NCBI GenBank assembly: GCA_900555265.1
Contig: UNSL01000004.1
Location: forward strand, 1-64,000
Reading direction: 5' to 3'
Source: Candidatus Saccharimonadota bacterium
GTDB taxonomy: Bacteria; Patescibacteriota; Saccharimonadia; Saccharimonadales; Saccharimonadaceae
DNA length: 64,000 nt
A model generated the notes under the pieces. The model was not told where the DNA came from. It worked only from the letters and a program-made list of their open reading frames with translations, and made no database searches. This document shows, one piece after another, positions 16,938 through 25,128 of the stretch (positions are counted from its first letter, which is position 1; each line of letters opens with the position of its first letter). Made by a program: the position numbers and the translations under genes.

Positions 16938-17555
16938 ATGTCAATCGACATTTTACCAAAAGCTCTGACTGCTTTAATTGATGATTTTGGTAATCTACCT
17001 GGAGTTGGACCGCGTACGGCTGAAAGATATGCCTACGCGGTTTTACGCCGCAACCCCAAATCCGCAAAGCAATTAGCGCATTCATTAGACCGATTACACG
17101 ACCGAGTAAAAACCTGCCCGAAGACATTTGCGTTGATCGACTCAGATGACGATGTGTCGCCTTTATACGCAGATTCGAACAGGAATAAAAAAGTAGTTTG
17201 TGTAGTCGAGGAGCCGCTAGACATCGTTGCTATAGAAAGAACGGGGCAGTTTCTGGGCACATACCACGTGCTGGGTGGCGTTATCTCACCAATTGACAAC
17301 ATTGGACCAGAGCAATTACATATACCAGAGCTAATTGAGCGTATAAAAACTGACGACGTTCAGGAGATTATTATTGCCACGAATGCTTCAGTTGAGGGCG
17401 AGTCGACCGCGCTATTCTTGCAGCGCTACATCCAAGAAGCTGGATTGAATACGACTATCACACGCTTGGCTAGAGGCATTCCAGTCGGCGTTGACCTCGA
17501 ATATGCAGACCAAATCACGCTGACTCACGCGCTGGAAGGTCGAAAACAGTTATAG
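16938..17555 (+). CDS. recR: Recombination mediator RecR (zinc finger absent)
   Basis: 205 residues. Helix-hairpin-helix LPGVGPRTAERYAY at 20-33 and a TOPRIM domain (VVCVVEEPLDIVAIERTGQ, then ATNASVEGEST) are intact, as is the C-terminal RLARGIPVG and LTHALEGR. Between them a normal RecR has a CxxC...CxxC zinc finger at about residues 55-75. Here that region (HDRVKTCPKTFALIDSDDD) keeps a single Cys60. RecR with RecO/RecF loads RecA at gaps. The structural zinc is probably not used in this lineage. Confidence 0.95.
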   Translation: MSIDILPKALTALIDDFGNLPGVGPRTAERYAYAVLRRNPKSAKQLAHSLDRLHDRVKTCPKTFALIDSDDDVSPLYADSNRNKKVVCVVEEPLDIVAIERTGQFLGTYHVLGGVISPIDNIGPEQLHIPELIERIKTDDVQEIIIATNASVEGESTALFLQRYIQEAGLNTTITRLARGIPVGVDLEYADQITLTHALEGRKQL

Positions 17556-17576
17556 ATTCAAAGCTTCATAACCAAT

Positions 17577-17608
17577 AAAAAATACCCGCCATCTCGGCGG
17601 GTATTTCG
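17577..17608. terminator. Bidirectional terminator between recR and the surface protein gene
   Basis: AATACCCGCC pairs with GGCGGGTATT around ATCTC, with A-run before and T-rich sequence after. Confidence 0.88.
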
Positions 17609-17624
17609 TTGCTAGCTTGACCTA

Positions 17625-18806
17625 TTACATTTGGCGGCGGCTAGCGATGTAAGCGATAGTAGCTGTAGTTAGTCCACCTAGGCCTAGTGCTGACATAATC
17701 GCGTCACTTGCACCAGTCTTTGGCAATTCTGGGCTAGGTGTTGGTGTTGAAGGAGTGTTTGGTGTAGGGGTAGTAGGTGTAGTAGGAACTTCCTTACACT
17801 TGCTCAAGTCAGTTGTGTGCTTTGACTCGTTGTATTCTTCCTTCTTGATTTCACGAAGCTCTTTTTTATCGATTACACAGATTGTGATCTTAGCAGGTGC
17901 TTCTTTACAGTCATTTGGATTTGTTGAGTACTTACTTTTATCAAATTCTGACTTCTTAATCTCTACATATTTCTTAGTCTTAAGGTCACAAACTTGAAGT
18001 TTTGTTTCAGGTTCGATTACGATAGTCTTTTCACAGTTTGGACTTTGTTTCTTGACTTCGCCGTTTTCTTTACCATTTACGATTACAGTAACCTTGAAGC
18101 TGCCGTACTTTGTGTAAGTGTGTTCAATTGTAGATGAGTTAATAGTCTTAGTTGTACCGTCACCAAAGTTGTATGTGTAGCTGGTGATGCTTGCACCGTT
18201 CTTAGCGGTTGCGTTTACAACAAACTTGTAGGTGTTGTCTTCAATTTTTAGAACTTGCAATGCGTCACATGTTAATGCAGGTTTTGCAGGAGGTGTTGTT
18301 GGAGTACCCCAAACTGGGTTACCACAGTCTTTAATCACACCAGTGATAAACTTACCGTCGTTATCAAACCATGCATACATTTTGTAGCTCTTAGGACCGT
18401 CAACGAAGCTTTGACCAGTTGGATATTGGTAGTAAGTGTATCCGTTTGAAGTCTTGTAGCTACGTTGTGGCTGAGGCTGACGAGTACCAGCCTTAGACTG
18501 TACAGTTATAGAGTTTGTAGCAACGACACGACCGTCAACAGTAATGTTACCGTTTGCGTCAACTACACCCTCACGCATGTTTGATCCACCTTGGATCATA
18601 GTACTGGTAATGTACCATTCTTTATATAGTTCTTTAATTTCTGTACGACTGTATGCTGTTTGCAATTCTGACATAGAATGTGTACCACAGTATACAACGT
18701 TAAATTTGTTACAGCCGGCAGCCTGTGAAGGTGATGCCAACCAGATTCCACCGAGCATAGCAAATCCCAGAGAGATAGCAATGCCGATTTTCTTAAATTT
18801 GTTCAT
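17625..18806 (-). CDS. LPKTG-anchored surface protein with PKD domain
   Basis: 393 residues. Signal peptide: KFKK, a hydrophobic core and a cleavage site after SQA (about residue 29). Mature N-terminal region of unknown fold with two cysteines. PKD-like domain at about 205-250 (SYTYNFGDGT, EHTYTKYGSFKVTV). Then two tandem ~30-residue modules with bounding cysteines: CDLKTKKYVEIKKSEFDKSK to NDCKE, and CVIDKKELREIKKEEYNESK to SKCKE. A Pro/Thr-rich wall linker follows, then LPKTG (361-365), a hydrophobic helix and a basic tail. It should be anchored to the wall by a sortase, one of which is encoded at 58552. SD GAGGAG; strong promoter upstream. Likely adhesin or host-contact protein (inference). 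Confidence 0.93.
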   Translation of the reverse strand: MNKFKKIGIAISLGFAMLGGIWLASPSQAAGCNKFNVVYCGTHSMSELQTAYSRTEIKELYKEWYITSTMIQGGSNMREGVVDANGNITVDGRVVATNSITVQSKAGTRQPQPQRSYKTSNGYTYYQYPTGQSFVDGPKSYKMYAWFDNDGKFITGVIKDCGNPVWGTPTTPPAKPALTCDALQVLKIEDNTYKFVVNATAKNGASITSYTYNFGDGTTKTINSSTIEHTYTKYGSFKVTVIVNGKENGEVKKQSPNCEKTIVIEPETKLQVCDLKTKKYVEIKKSEFDKSKYSTNPNDCKEAPAKITICVIDKKELREIKKEEYNESKHTTDLSKCKEVPTTPTTPTPNTPSTPTPSPELPKTGASDAIMSALGLGGLTTATIAYIASRRQM

Positions 18807-18849
18807 AAAAACTCCTCTTTCCAGCCCTATCTTCAGGCTTTATGTCCTC

Positions 18850-18878
18850 ATACTAGCACAATCTTTATATTTTGTCAA
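18850..18878 (-). promoter_or_regulatory. Strong sigma-70 promoter of the LPKTG gene
   Basis: On the minus strand TTGACA (18873-18878), a 17-base spacer and TAGTAT (18850-18855). It predicts a ~37-base 5' UTR carrying the GAGGAG ribosome site. This is one of the few consensus promoters with a true leader, which suggests high expression. Confidence 0.8.
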
Positions 18879-19013
18879 TAATAATTTATAAAAATGTTTA
18901 TGTTTTTTTGATTGCGCAGTATTTTTAATAGTCCATCACATATTATACCACTTATGTAATTAAAAACAATATATTTTATATTAGAGTAAAAATCATTTGT
19001 TATAATAAATAAT

Positions 19014-20000
19014 ATGCTAGATACAGCTAAACAATTCATTCAATCCGCAAACAATATAGTTATTATTCAAGCCGAAAATCCCGACGGCGACAGCCTGGGT
19101 TCAAGTTTGGCGCTGGAAGAGGTCTTAAGCGACCTAGGGAAGACTGTTACTTTATATTGTCCAGTAGATATACCGAAATATCTTCATTATATTCGCGGTT
19201 GGGATCGAGTGCAGAACGACTTTCCATTTCAAGCCGACGCCGCGATAATTGTCGATACGAGCGCGGACGTCCTTCTTAGCAAGGTATTAGAAACTCCCGG
19301 CGCACGACATTTCTTAGAAACGCACCCAACTCTAGTTATTGACCACCACACAGCTGAATCGACACTTAGCTTTGATCATATTATGTTATCAGAAACCGTC
19401 GTGGCGACCGGGGAATTACTATATAAACTGTTCAAGCATTCCGACTGGAAGATAAATCCTCAGGCGGCTGAAGATTTGTTGATAGCTATTATGAGCGATA
19501 GTCTGGGGCTTACTACGCAAAACACTACGGCTCAGACTTTCCATACAGCGGGGGAGCTTACAGAGTTGGGCGCATCCAACGCGGAAATTGAAGAGCGACG
19601 ACGCGAATTTATGAAAAAATTGCCAGAAATTTTGGCGTACAAGGGAAAATTGATCGAGCGAATCGAATATTTATTAGACGGACAATTAGCGTTGGTGCAT
19701 GTGCCATTTGAGGAAATCCAGACCTACAGCGATGCCTACAACCCTGGAGCGTTGATTGGTGATGAATTGAGACTGGTTGAAGGCGTGGCGCTTAGTTGTG
19801 TTATTAAAACTTACCCCGACGGCAAATTAACTGCGCGCCTACGAGGTAATTTACCGATTGCCGATACCGTAGCTGGATATTTTGGCGGCGGCGGCCATCC
19901 GTACGCGGCAGGATTCCGCGTGTATGACAATTACGACGAAATAGTAAGAGAATTAGTTACAGCAACAGATCAAGCTTTGCAAGAAGTAGGGCAGGGTTAA
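19014..20000 (+). CDS. nrnA: DHH-family phosphoesterase, NrnA-like
   Basis: 328 residues. DHH domain: NPDGDSLGSS with Asp24 and Asp26, Asp81 in VDTSAD, and the DHH triad at 110-112 (VIDHHTAES), all metal ligands. The C-terminal DHHA1 domain has the substrate loop FGGGGHPYAAG. NrnA-type enzymes degrade short oligoribonucleotides and 3'-phosphoadenosine phosphate; which activity dominates here cannot be told. TATAAT (19001-19006) ends 7 bases before the ATG, with no SD. The 207-base gap upstream is very AT-rich and is shared with the divergent LPKTG gene. Confidence 0.93.
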   Translation: MLDTAKQFIQSANNIVIIQAENPDGDSLGSSLALEEVLSDLGKTVTLYCPVDIPKYLHYIRGWDRVQNDFPFQADAAIIVDTSADVLLSKVLETPGARHFLETHPTLVIDHHTAESTLSFDHIMLSETVVATGELLYKLFKHSDWKINPQAAEDLLIAIMSDSLGLTTQNTTAQTFHTAGELTELGASNAEIEERRREFMKKLPEILAYKGKLIERIEYLLDGQLALVHVPFEEIQTYSDAYNPGALIGDELRLVEGVALSCVIKTYPDGKLTARLRGNLPIADTVAGYFGGGGHPYAAGFRVYDNYDEIVRELVTATDQALQEVGQG

Positions 20001-20089
20001 AAGTTATTGTAACATTGTTGGTATATATCAGTCTTTACGTCTGTAACAGAGTTGAGAAAAATATTATACCACATTTTTGACAAAATCCA

Positions 20090-20118
20090 TTGACTTTTTA
20101 ATATAAGTGTGATATAAA
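20090..20118 (+). promoter_or_regulatory. Sigma-70 promoter of the 20344 locus
   Basis: TTGACT (20090-20095), 17 bases, TATAAA (20113-20118). It would start an unusually long (~220-base) leader. Confidence 0.65.
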
Positions 20119-20124
20119 TAACAT

Positions 20125-20343
20125 TAGCTTTTGTTGATGAGTTGAGATTTACTCCTTGTCCGAAAGCGTACCTTGACAAGCAGATGATTAGATTAAGACG
20201 AAATTAAGCATGAAGCGAGATTTTGGTTGTTGAAAGAAGATGTAATTGACAATTGAAACCTCGTTCCATGCTAAATTCCCATGGAGTCTTTGCCAAAAAG
20301 CAAAGATGGCAACTTCGCCGCGAGATAGAGAAAGGCCAGAAAA
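20125..20343 (+). other. Long structured 5' leader
   Basis: Paired elements: CTTGTC with GACAAG; AATTAAGCATG with CATGCTAAATT (one mismatch) enclosing CGAG/CTCG; and TCTTTGC with GCAAAGA just before the ribosome site. A 65-codon basic ORF in another frame starts at ATG 20268 (MLNSHGVFAKKQRWQLRR) and overlaps the next gene. It could be a leader peptide or the true N-terminus across a frameshift. No known riboswitch pattern recognised. Confidence 0.5.
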
Positions 20344-21060
20344 ATGGCACCTATCGCAAACAACGCCAAGCGTTCTACCGAGTGGTACGCCGTACCGCCA
20401 CAGCAAAAGATCGCTATCCACGCGAGCGGATTTTCCTTCTACTCCGGCGAAGACAAGAGCGTTAACGTCATGTTCCCGAGCAACAAGAAGTACTGGCCAG
20501 ACTGGAAGATCGGCCATCTTGACAATAACGGAGGGCTTCACCACTATGGCCACGAACTATCCGACGGCCATGGCGTCGATGTAGGTTTTATCTTCGGCAA
20601 TCAGGGTGATCCTGGGCTACTGCCAATGTACGACGATAATGGAAATACTTACGGTTACAGCTTCAGGCACGGCTCTCGAGGTCACGTACAACTAAAGTAC
20701 GGCGACTTCTTTACTGCCACTCGCAATGCAGCTGGCACTCTTATCGACACGACTGACGAATCATGTTTTTTCTCCATGCTGGACGGTGACGTATACAACT
20801 TATACGTGTTCCGAAAAGGCGCCAACCTGACCTTAGGTGAGGTACTTTACGCCAAGGAATTCGCATGTCGTATTCCCGGAAAAGAAGATATTTACTTGTG
20901 CAAAGTAGAATCTTCCCCTCACCGCGGAGAACTTCGAATGCAGAAATTTGTTGGCGACAAGTGCGAAGGATTCGTATCGGTAAAGGGCAGCATCAACAGC
21001 CCGTTTATCTCTAAGCTACTCTCCAGGGTAGTCCCTGGAGAGTATCGCCCCTTGCCTTAA
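20344..21060 (+). CDS. Unknown protein, GC-richer than neighbours
   Basis: 238 residues, not recognised. No signal peptide or membrane helix. Rich in His, Gly and Asp in the first half (HHYGHELSDGHGVDVGFIFG, HGSRGHVQLKYGDFF) and with four scattered cysteines in the second half, so metal binding is possible but only a guess. The SD AAGG lies 8 bases before the ATG. Its codons use C and G at third positions more than the surrounding genes, suggesting transfer. It sits between a ~220-base structured leader and ~180 bases of hairpins with a terminator. Confidence 0.65.
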   Translation: MAPIANNAKRSTEWYAVPPQQKIAIHASGFSFYSGEDKSVNVMFPSNKKYWPDWKIGHLDNNGGLHHYGHELSDGHGVDVGFIFGNQGDPGLLPMYDDNGNTYGYSFRHGSRGHVQLKYGDFFTATRNAAGTLIDTTDESCFFSMLDGDVYNLYVFRKGANLTLGEVLYAKEFACRIPGKEDIYLCKVESSPHRGELRMQKFVGDKCEGFVSVKGSINSPFISKLLSRVVPGEYRPLP

Positions 21061-21076
21061 ATGAGGTAGCTCTGAC

Positions 21077-21119
21077 CTCCTGATTTATTGCCGTTTTTTT
21101 GACGGTAAGTTATCAGGAG
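21077..21119 (+). other. Long two-part hairpin after the unknown gene
   Basis: CTCCTGAT (21077-21084) pairs with ATCAGGAG (21112-21119). Inside it TTGCCGT (21088-21094) pairs with ACGGTAA (21102-21108) around a loop of seven bases, mostly T. Confidence 0.75.
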
Positions 21120-21124
21120 CAACC

Positions 21125-21205
21125 GAATAGTGATGAGCAGACGGCGGTATTGAACCGATGCCACACCCGGCATCTAATCTTATATCTTCATCTGCTTCAC
21201 TATTC
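21125..21205 (+). ncRNA. Cloverleaf-like structured RNA candidate
   Basis: GAATAGTG (21125-21132) pairs perfectly with CACTATTC (21198-21205). AGCAGA (21136-21141) pairs with TCTGCT (21191-21196). Inner hairpins are CGGT/ACCG (21145-21157) and GATGCC/GGCATC (21157-21174). It resembles a compact multi-arm RNA, but no anticodon arm, CCA or known family can be assigned; strand is inferred from the terminator downstream. Confidence 0.5.
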
Positions 21206-21219
21206 CTTGAAAATTATTA

Positions 21220-21242
21220 AGTCCCAACTGGGGCTGTTTTTT
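21220..21242 (+). terminator. Intrinsic terminator of the 20090 locus
   Basis: AGTCCC and GGGGCT (one G-T pair) around AACT, followed by G and six T. Confidence 0.8.
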
Positions 21243-21287
21243 ATGTCAATTTTGAAAAACTGACCAGAGTAACGTACAATAGAACTA

Positions 21288-22721
21288 ATGATAAAGCTCT
21301 ATAACACGCTCACTAGACGGAAAGATGAACTGACGCCGCTTGACGGAGAAACGGTCAAATTTTACACCTGTGGTCTAACAGTTTATTCGCAGCCACACAT
21401 TGGCAATTGGGTTGGCTATATTTACTGGGACGTGTTAGTACGATTGCTACGCTGGCAAGATATTCCCGTTATTCGAACACAAAACATCACCGACGTTGGA
21501 CATTTGACAAGTGATGACGATAACGGCGAGGACAAAATGGAAAAAGGTGCGCGCCGTGAGGGGAAGACTGCTTGGGACGTGGCGGAAAGATATATTTCCA
21601 TAGCCAATCACGAGGCCTACGACGTACTGAAATTGATAAAACCAGATTACTTGGTACGGGCGACGGATTATATTCAGCAGCAGATTGACTTCGCAAAAGG
21701 ACTGGACGAAAAGGGATTTTTATATAAAATCGACGGCGACGGCATGTATTTTGACACGTCGCTTTTGAAGGATTACGGTAAATTAGCGCGGCTGGACGTG
21801 GCGGGCCTGGAAGCTGGCGCCAGAGTGAGCGTTGAAGGAAAGCGCAATATTACTGACTTCGCCGTATGGAAGTTTTCGCCAAAAGACGCCAAGCGCGATA
21901 TGGAGTGGAACAGTCCGTGGGGAGTCGGTTTTCCTGGCTGGCATCTGGAATGCTCGACAATTGCCCGTGAAACACTTGGGGATTCTATTGATATTCACGC
22001 TGGCGGGATTGATCATATTCCAGTTCATCACACGAATGAAATTGCCCAGAGCGAGAGTCTGACCGGAAAACAATTTTCTCAGATTTGGCTACATAATAAT
22101 CACATAAAAGTTGACGGCCGAAAAATGAGTAAATCTCTAGGGAATATTATTACGCTGGAAGATATTATTTCGCGAGGGTTTAGTCCGATGGCGTTTAAGC
22201 TGGCGATTCTCAGTAAGCATTATCAGACGGAAGGCAATTTTACCTGGGAAATCTTGGAAGCAGCACAGGCGCGATTGAATCATTGGCGGGATTACGCGGT
22301 TCTGAGACATCAGACTCACGACACGCTGGAAGATGACGACGATAAGGACGAGCAGGACGATTCGGTTTCATTATTAGCGGGACGTCAGGCGCTGGTCGAG
22401 AAATTGAACGATGATTTGGATACCCCAGGCGCACTGGCGTTGATTGATGAAGTGTTTTCAAAGTTGGATCATACGCCGCTTGATAAAATTCATCGACAGA
22501 GTTTGGTGCAGTTTATTGATGAGATTGACGAGATTTTAGGGCTGGATTTGGCTGAGTCTACGCCTGATATTACTGACGATTTGAAGAGGTTGATTATCCA
22601 GCGACGTCAAGTACGCGCAGAGAAAAACTGGGAAGAATCCGACAGAATCCGCGATGAACTTCTTCAGGCTGGCGTCGCTGTTCGTGATACACCAAGCGGC
22701 AGCATTTGGACGTGGAAATAG
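21288..22721 (+). CDS. cysS: Cysteinyl-tRNA synthetase
   Basis: 477 residues, class I synthetase. Zinc ligand Cys28 in YTCGLTVYSQPHIGN (the HIGH-type motif at 36-39), a second zinc Cys in WHLECS, then IPVHHTNEIAQSE supplying His/Glu ligands, and the KMSKSLGN loop. The catalytic zinc that selects cysteine is thus fully retained, unlike the structural zinc sites lost elsewhere in this window. The C-terminal anticodon region is helical. TACAAT (21275-21280, with TTGAAA 17 bases upstream of it) ends 7 bases before the ATG: leaderless. Confidence 0.97.
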   Translation: MIKLYNTLTRRKDELTPLDGETVKFYTCGLTVYSQPHIGNWVGYIYWDVLVRLLRWQDIPVIRTQNITDVGHLTSDDDNGEDKMEKGARREGKTAWDVAERYISIANHEAYDVLKLIKPDYLVRATDYIQQQIDFAKGLDEKGFLYKIDGDGMYFDTSLLKDYGKLARLDVAGLEAGARVSVEGKRNITDFAVWKFSPKDAKRDMEWNSPWGVGFPGWHLECSTIARETLGDSIDIHAGGIDHIPVHHTNEIAQSESLTGKQFSQIWLHNNHIKVDGRKMSKSLGNIITLEDIISRGFSPMAFKLAILSKHYQTEGNFTWEILEAAQARLNHWRDYAVLRHQTHDTLEDDDDKDEQDDSVSLLAGRQALVEKLNDDLDTPGALALIDEVFSKLDHTPLDKIHRQSLVQFIDEIDEILGLDLAESTPDITDDLKRLIIQRRQVRAEKNWEESDRIRDELLQAGVAVRDTPSGSIWTWK

Positions 22722-22750
22722 CCCGCTAGATTCAACGGGCTATATTTTTT
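22718..22750. terminator. Terminator between cysS and the AI-2E transporter gene
   Basis: ATAGCCCG pairs with CGGGCTAT, followed by six T. The stem overlaps the cysS stop codon. Confidence 0.85.
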
Positions 22751-22759
22751 CTGCGTCAA

Positions 22760-23893
22760 CTAATCTTCGTTTTTCAATTTCTTAACTAATTTATTAAGAG
22801 GTTTTTCGCTTTCAACACGCTTGGACTTGGCTTGCTCTAAGTAATTGTCCAGCAAAACTTTCACGACGCCAGCGGCTGGAATAGCAACCAAACCGCCCAA
22901 TAGACCGCCGACATATAAACCAATTGTCACCGCGACCAAGACAGTCAGAGCCGACAGCTCAACCTTCTTTGATTGGATGGACGGGGAAACAAAGTTATTC
23001 TCAATCTGCTGGTAAATCACGAAATAAATCGCGTAAATAATGCCCGCGGTCATATTATTGAAGAACAATAGTAATGATATCAACGCGCCAGCAATCGTTG
23101 CGCCAAACATCGGAATTAGAGTCAACACAAACGTCGCCATAACGGTGAGCATTGCCAAATTTGAATTTATGACAGGGAATGTCAAACTCAGTACAAACAC
23201 CACGAAACCTGACAATATCGCATCGATTCCAGAAACGGTCAATTGCCCAGAAACATAACCTGTAACCACGTTATACATACGGCCGACCAGCTTCTTATGG
23301 CGCTCCATTTTTTCTTCGTCGTTGTATAGTCCCCACAAACGCTTCACCCAAGTTGGACCCTCGAGAAGCATCAGGAATGACAGTACCAGCACCAAGAATA
23401 GCGAGCCTAAGAATGACGCCAAAGAGCCAACACTGGATAATAAATTCGTGCCGACGCTCGTAGCCCAAGACGAAGATTGCTGCTTGATGTTTTCCATCAT
23501 CGAATCGACCTGCGGGCGTAAATTATTCTTATCAATAAAATCATTGACACCGCGCCACTGTGAGCTCGCTTGGTCGATTATGCTCGGAATACTTTCGACA
23601 AATTTGGCAGATTGTTGGACAATTGGCGGAATAACGAACCAAACCACGCAACCCAAAAGCAAAACCAGCGTCGTATACGCCAGCGCCGTGCCGCCCAATC
23701 GGCTTTTCCCGGGCAGTTTTTTAGCAATTGCTGCGACTGGACGGTTCAATGCCAACGCCAAAAACAGGGAAATCCCCAATAAAACCAGCGCGTCCTTCGC
23801 GGAATAAATTGCCAAACCAGCCAGACCAAAGCCCATCACGACCAGCCAAAATCGCACAAATGTTTTCGTGTCTATCTCTATACGTACTTTCAT
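22760..23893 (-). CDS. AI-2E family transporter (PerM-like)
   Basis: 377 residues with eight predicted membrane helices: two pairs at the N-terminus, a ~110-residue extracytoplasmic/amphipathic stretch containing FVESIPSIIDQASSQWRG, then the conserved C-terminal cluster with VVTGYVSGQLTVSGIDAI, PMFGATIAG and IYQQIENNFVSP. The family exports or exchanges small solutes including autoinducer-2 and Na+/H+; substrate not predictable. It starts 2 bases after the ABC permease stop, so it belongs to the same minus-strand operon. Confidence 0.92.
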   Translation of the reverse strand: MKVRIEIDTKTFVRFWLVVMGFGLAGLAIYSAKDALVLLGISLFLALALNRPVAAIAKKLPGKSRLGGTALAYTTLVLLLGCVVWFVIPPIVQQSAKFVESIPSIIDQASSQWRGVNDFIDKNNLRPQVDSMMENIKQQSSSWATSVGTNLLSSVGSLASFLGSLFLVLVLSFLMLLEGPTWVKRLWGLYNDEEKMERHKKLVGRMYNVVTGYVSGQLTVSGIDAILSGFVVFVLSLTFPVINSNLAMLTVMATFVLTLIPMFGATIAGALISLLLFFNNMTAGIIYAIYFVIYQQIENNFVSPSIQSKKVELSALTVLVAVTIGLYVGGLLGGLVAIPAAGVVKVLLDNYLEQAKSKRVESEKPLNKLVKKLKNED

Positions 23894-23895
23894 AA

Positions 23896-25128
23896 TTAAA
23901 CTTTACCAGCTTTTCGACGTGTTCGCAACGCCGACAGAGATAATTTACTATCATAAGACATCGCGCCGTAGCGGAAAACGCGCACTGATAGCCACATAAC
24001 AAACACCGCTGTAGTGACCAAAATTGCCGTACCGAGCAAAGCTTCCCAAATTGGCAAATTACCTATTGCGTTTCGTAATAACAATGGAATCGGCGCGGTG
24101 AATGGAAATAGCGACAAGAACTTAACGAAGAAATAATCAGGGAAGGAAACAAACGCCGTGATTCCGTAAAATGGACCAATGAATAGCATAATCACAATTC
24201 CGAACCACTGACTGGCTTCTTTGGCGGTCGGCATCATCGCGCCCAAAGTCACCAACATTCCCGTAAATAAAGTGAAGCTTGCGGAGAAAATTATGATCGC
24301 CAGACCAATTCTCACAGGATCAAACACGAGCGTACTCAAGTCCAGATTAGGCAATTGCAACTTCGAGCCAAATGCCAAATAGCCCGCCAAAACCGGCAAA
24401 ACAATCACCAAAATCTGAATCAAAGCCAACACCATCAAAGACAGAATTTTACCCGTAATCAAAGTGTCGGTTTTAACGGTCGTAAGCAGCATTTCTACCG
24501 TGCGATTTTCTTTTTCCTCGGTGGTACTAATGAGCATTTGATTGCCAAAAATACTGATGAGAATGAACAAAACAGCCAAAAACATTCCAGGCACAATCAT
24601 CTCATTAATGCCGCCGTGTTCTTTTCCGTCTAGGTACGTGGTTGATGACAATTGGACTTTGTCGCGTAAAATCGCAACTTGCGCTGGATTAACGTCGCTT
24701 GCTACTGATTGACTCAACAAACTCTGCGCCACCGCGCTATATTTTCCGTTTTGGAATAGCCCAACATCTTTACCATAAACTTCGACCTTTTGTTTGCTCA
24801 AATCTTTTGGAAAATAAACATATGCATCAACCTTATTATTTTTTACGTCGTCAATTCCAGATTCTTTCGATTTGGCAGTTTTGGCTTTAATTGCCGCCAG
24901 TAATTCTGGCTTCACCAACTTCGAATCGTCGGTGACCTCCAGCGAAAATTCTTGATTTTCCAGATTTTTCGACGCTTCAATAGTCGTGCTTTGTGACCAA
25001 AACATAATGCCATACAGCACGCCAATCAACAAAGGAAAACCCAATGCCGTCAGCCAAAACGTCGGTTTCTTCAGTGTTCTAAGTGTCTCAAATTTGAAAA
25101 CCGTCCCCAAATTATGCATTTTACTCAT
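23896..25128 (-). CDS. ABC-2 type exporter permease (NatB-like)
   Basis: 410 residues. One N-terminal membrane helix (about 26-46), a ~150-residue extracytoplasmic domain, then five or six membrane helices, the ABC2_membrane_3 layout of NatB-type permeases. TTEEKENRTVEMLLTTVKT before the membrane bundle is the coupling-helix signature (E-x-R-T-x-E-x-L). It pairs with the ATPase gene that overlaps its start by 8 bases. Probable role: export of a toxic compound, lipid or ion, driven by the ATPase. Confidence 0.92.
   Translation of the reverse strand: MSKMHNLGTVFKFETLRTLKKPTFWLTALGFPLLIGVLYGIMFWSQSTTIEASKNLENQEFSLEVTDDSKLVKPELLAAIKAKTAKSKESGIDDVKNNKVDAYVYFPKDLSKQKVEVYGKDVGLFQNGKYSAVAQSLLSQSVASDVNPAQVAILRDKVQLSSTTYLDGKEHGGINEMIVPGMFLAVLFILISIFGNQMLISTTEEKENRTVEMLLTTVKTDTLITGKILSLMVLALIQILVIVLPVLAGYLAFGSKLQLPNLDLSTLVFDPVRIGLAIIIFSASFTLFTGMLVTLGAMMPTAKEASQWFGIVIMLFIGPFYGITAFVSFPDYFFVKFLSLFPFTAPIPLLLRNAIGNLPIWEALLGTAILVTTAVFVMWLSVRVFRYGAMSYDSKLSLSALRTRRKAGKV

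Noticed and set aside
20188-20553. Minus-strand ORF across the 20344 leader
   Set aside because: Conflicts with the promoter, structured leader and SD on the plus strand; product unconvincing.
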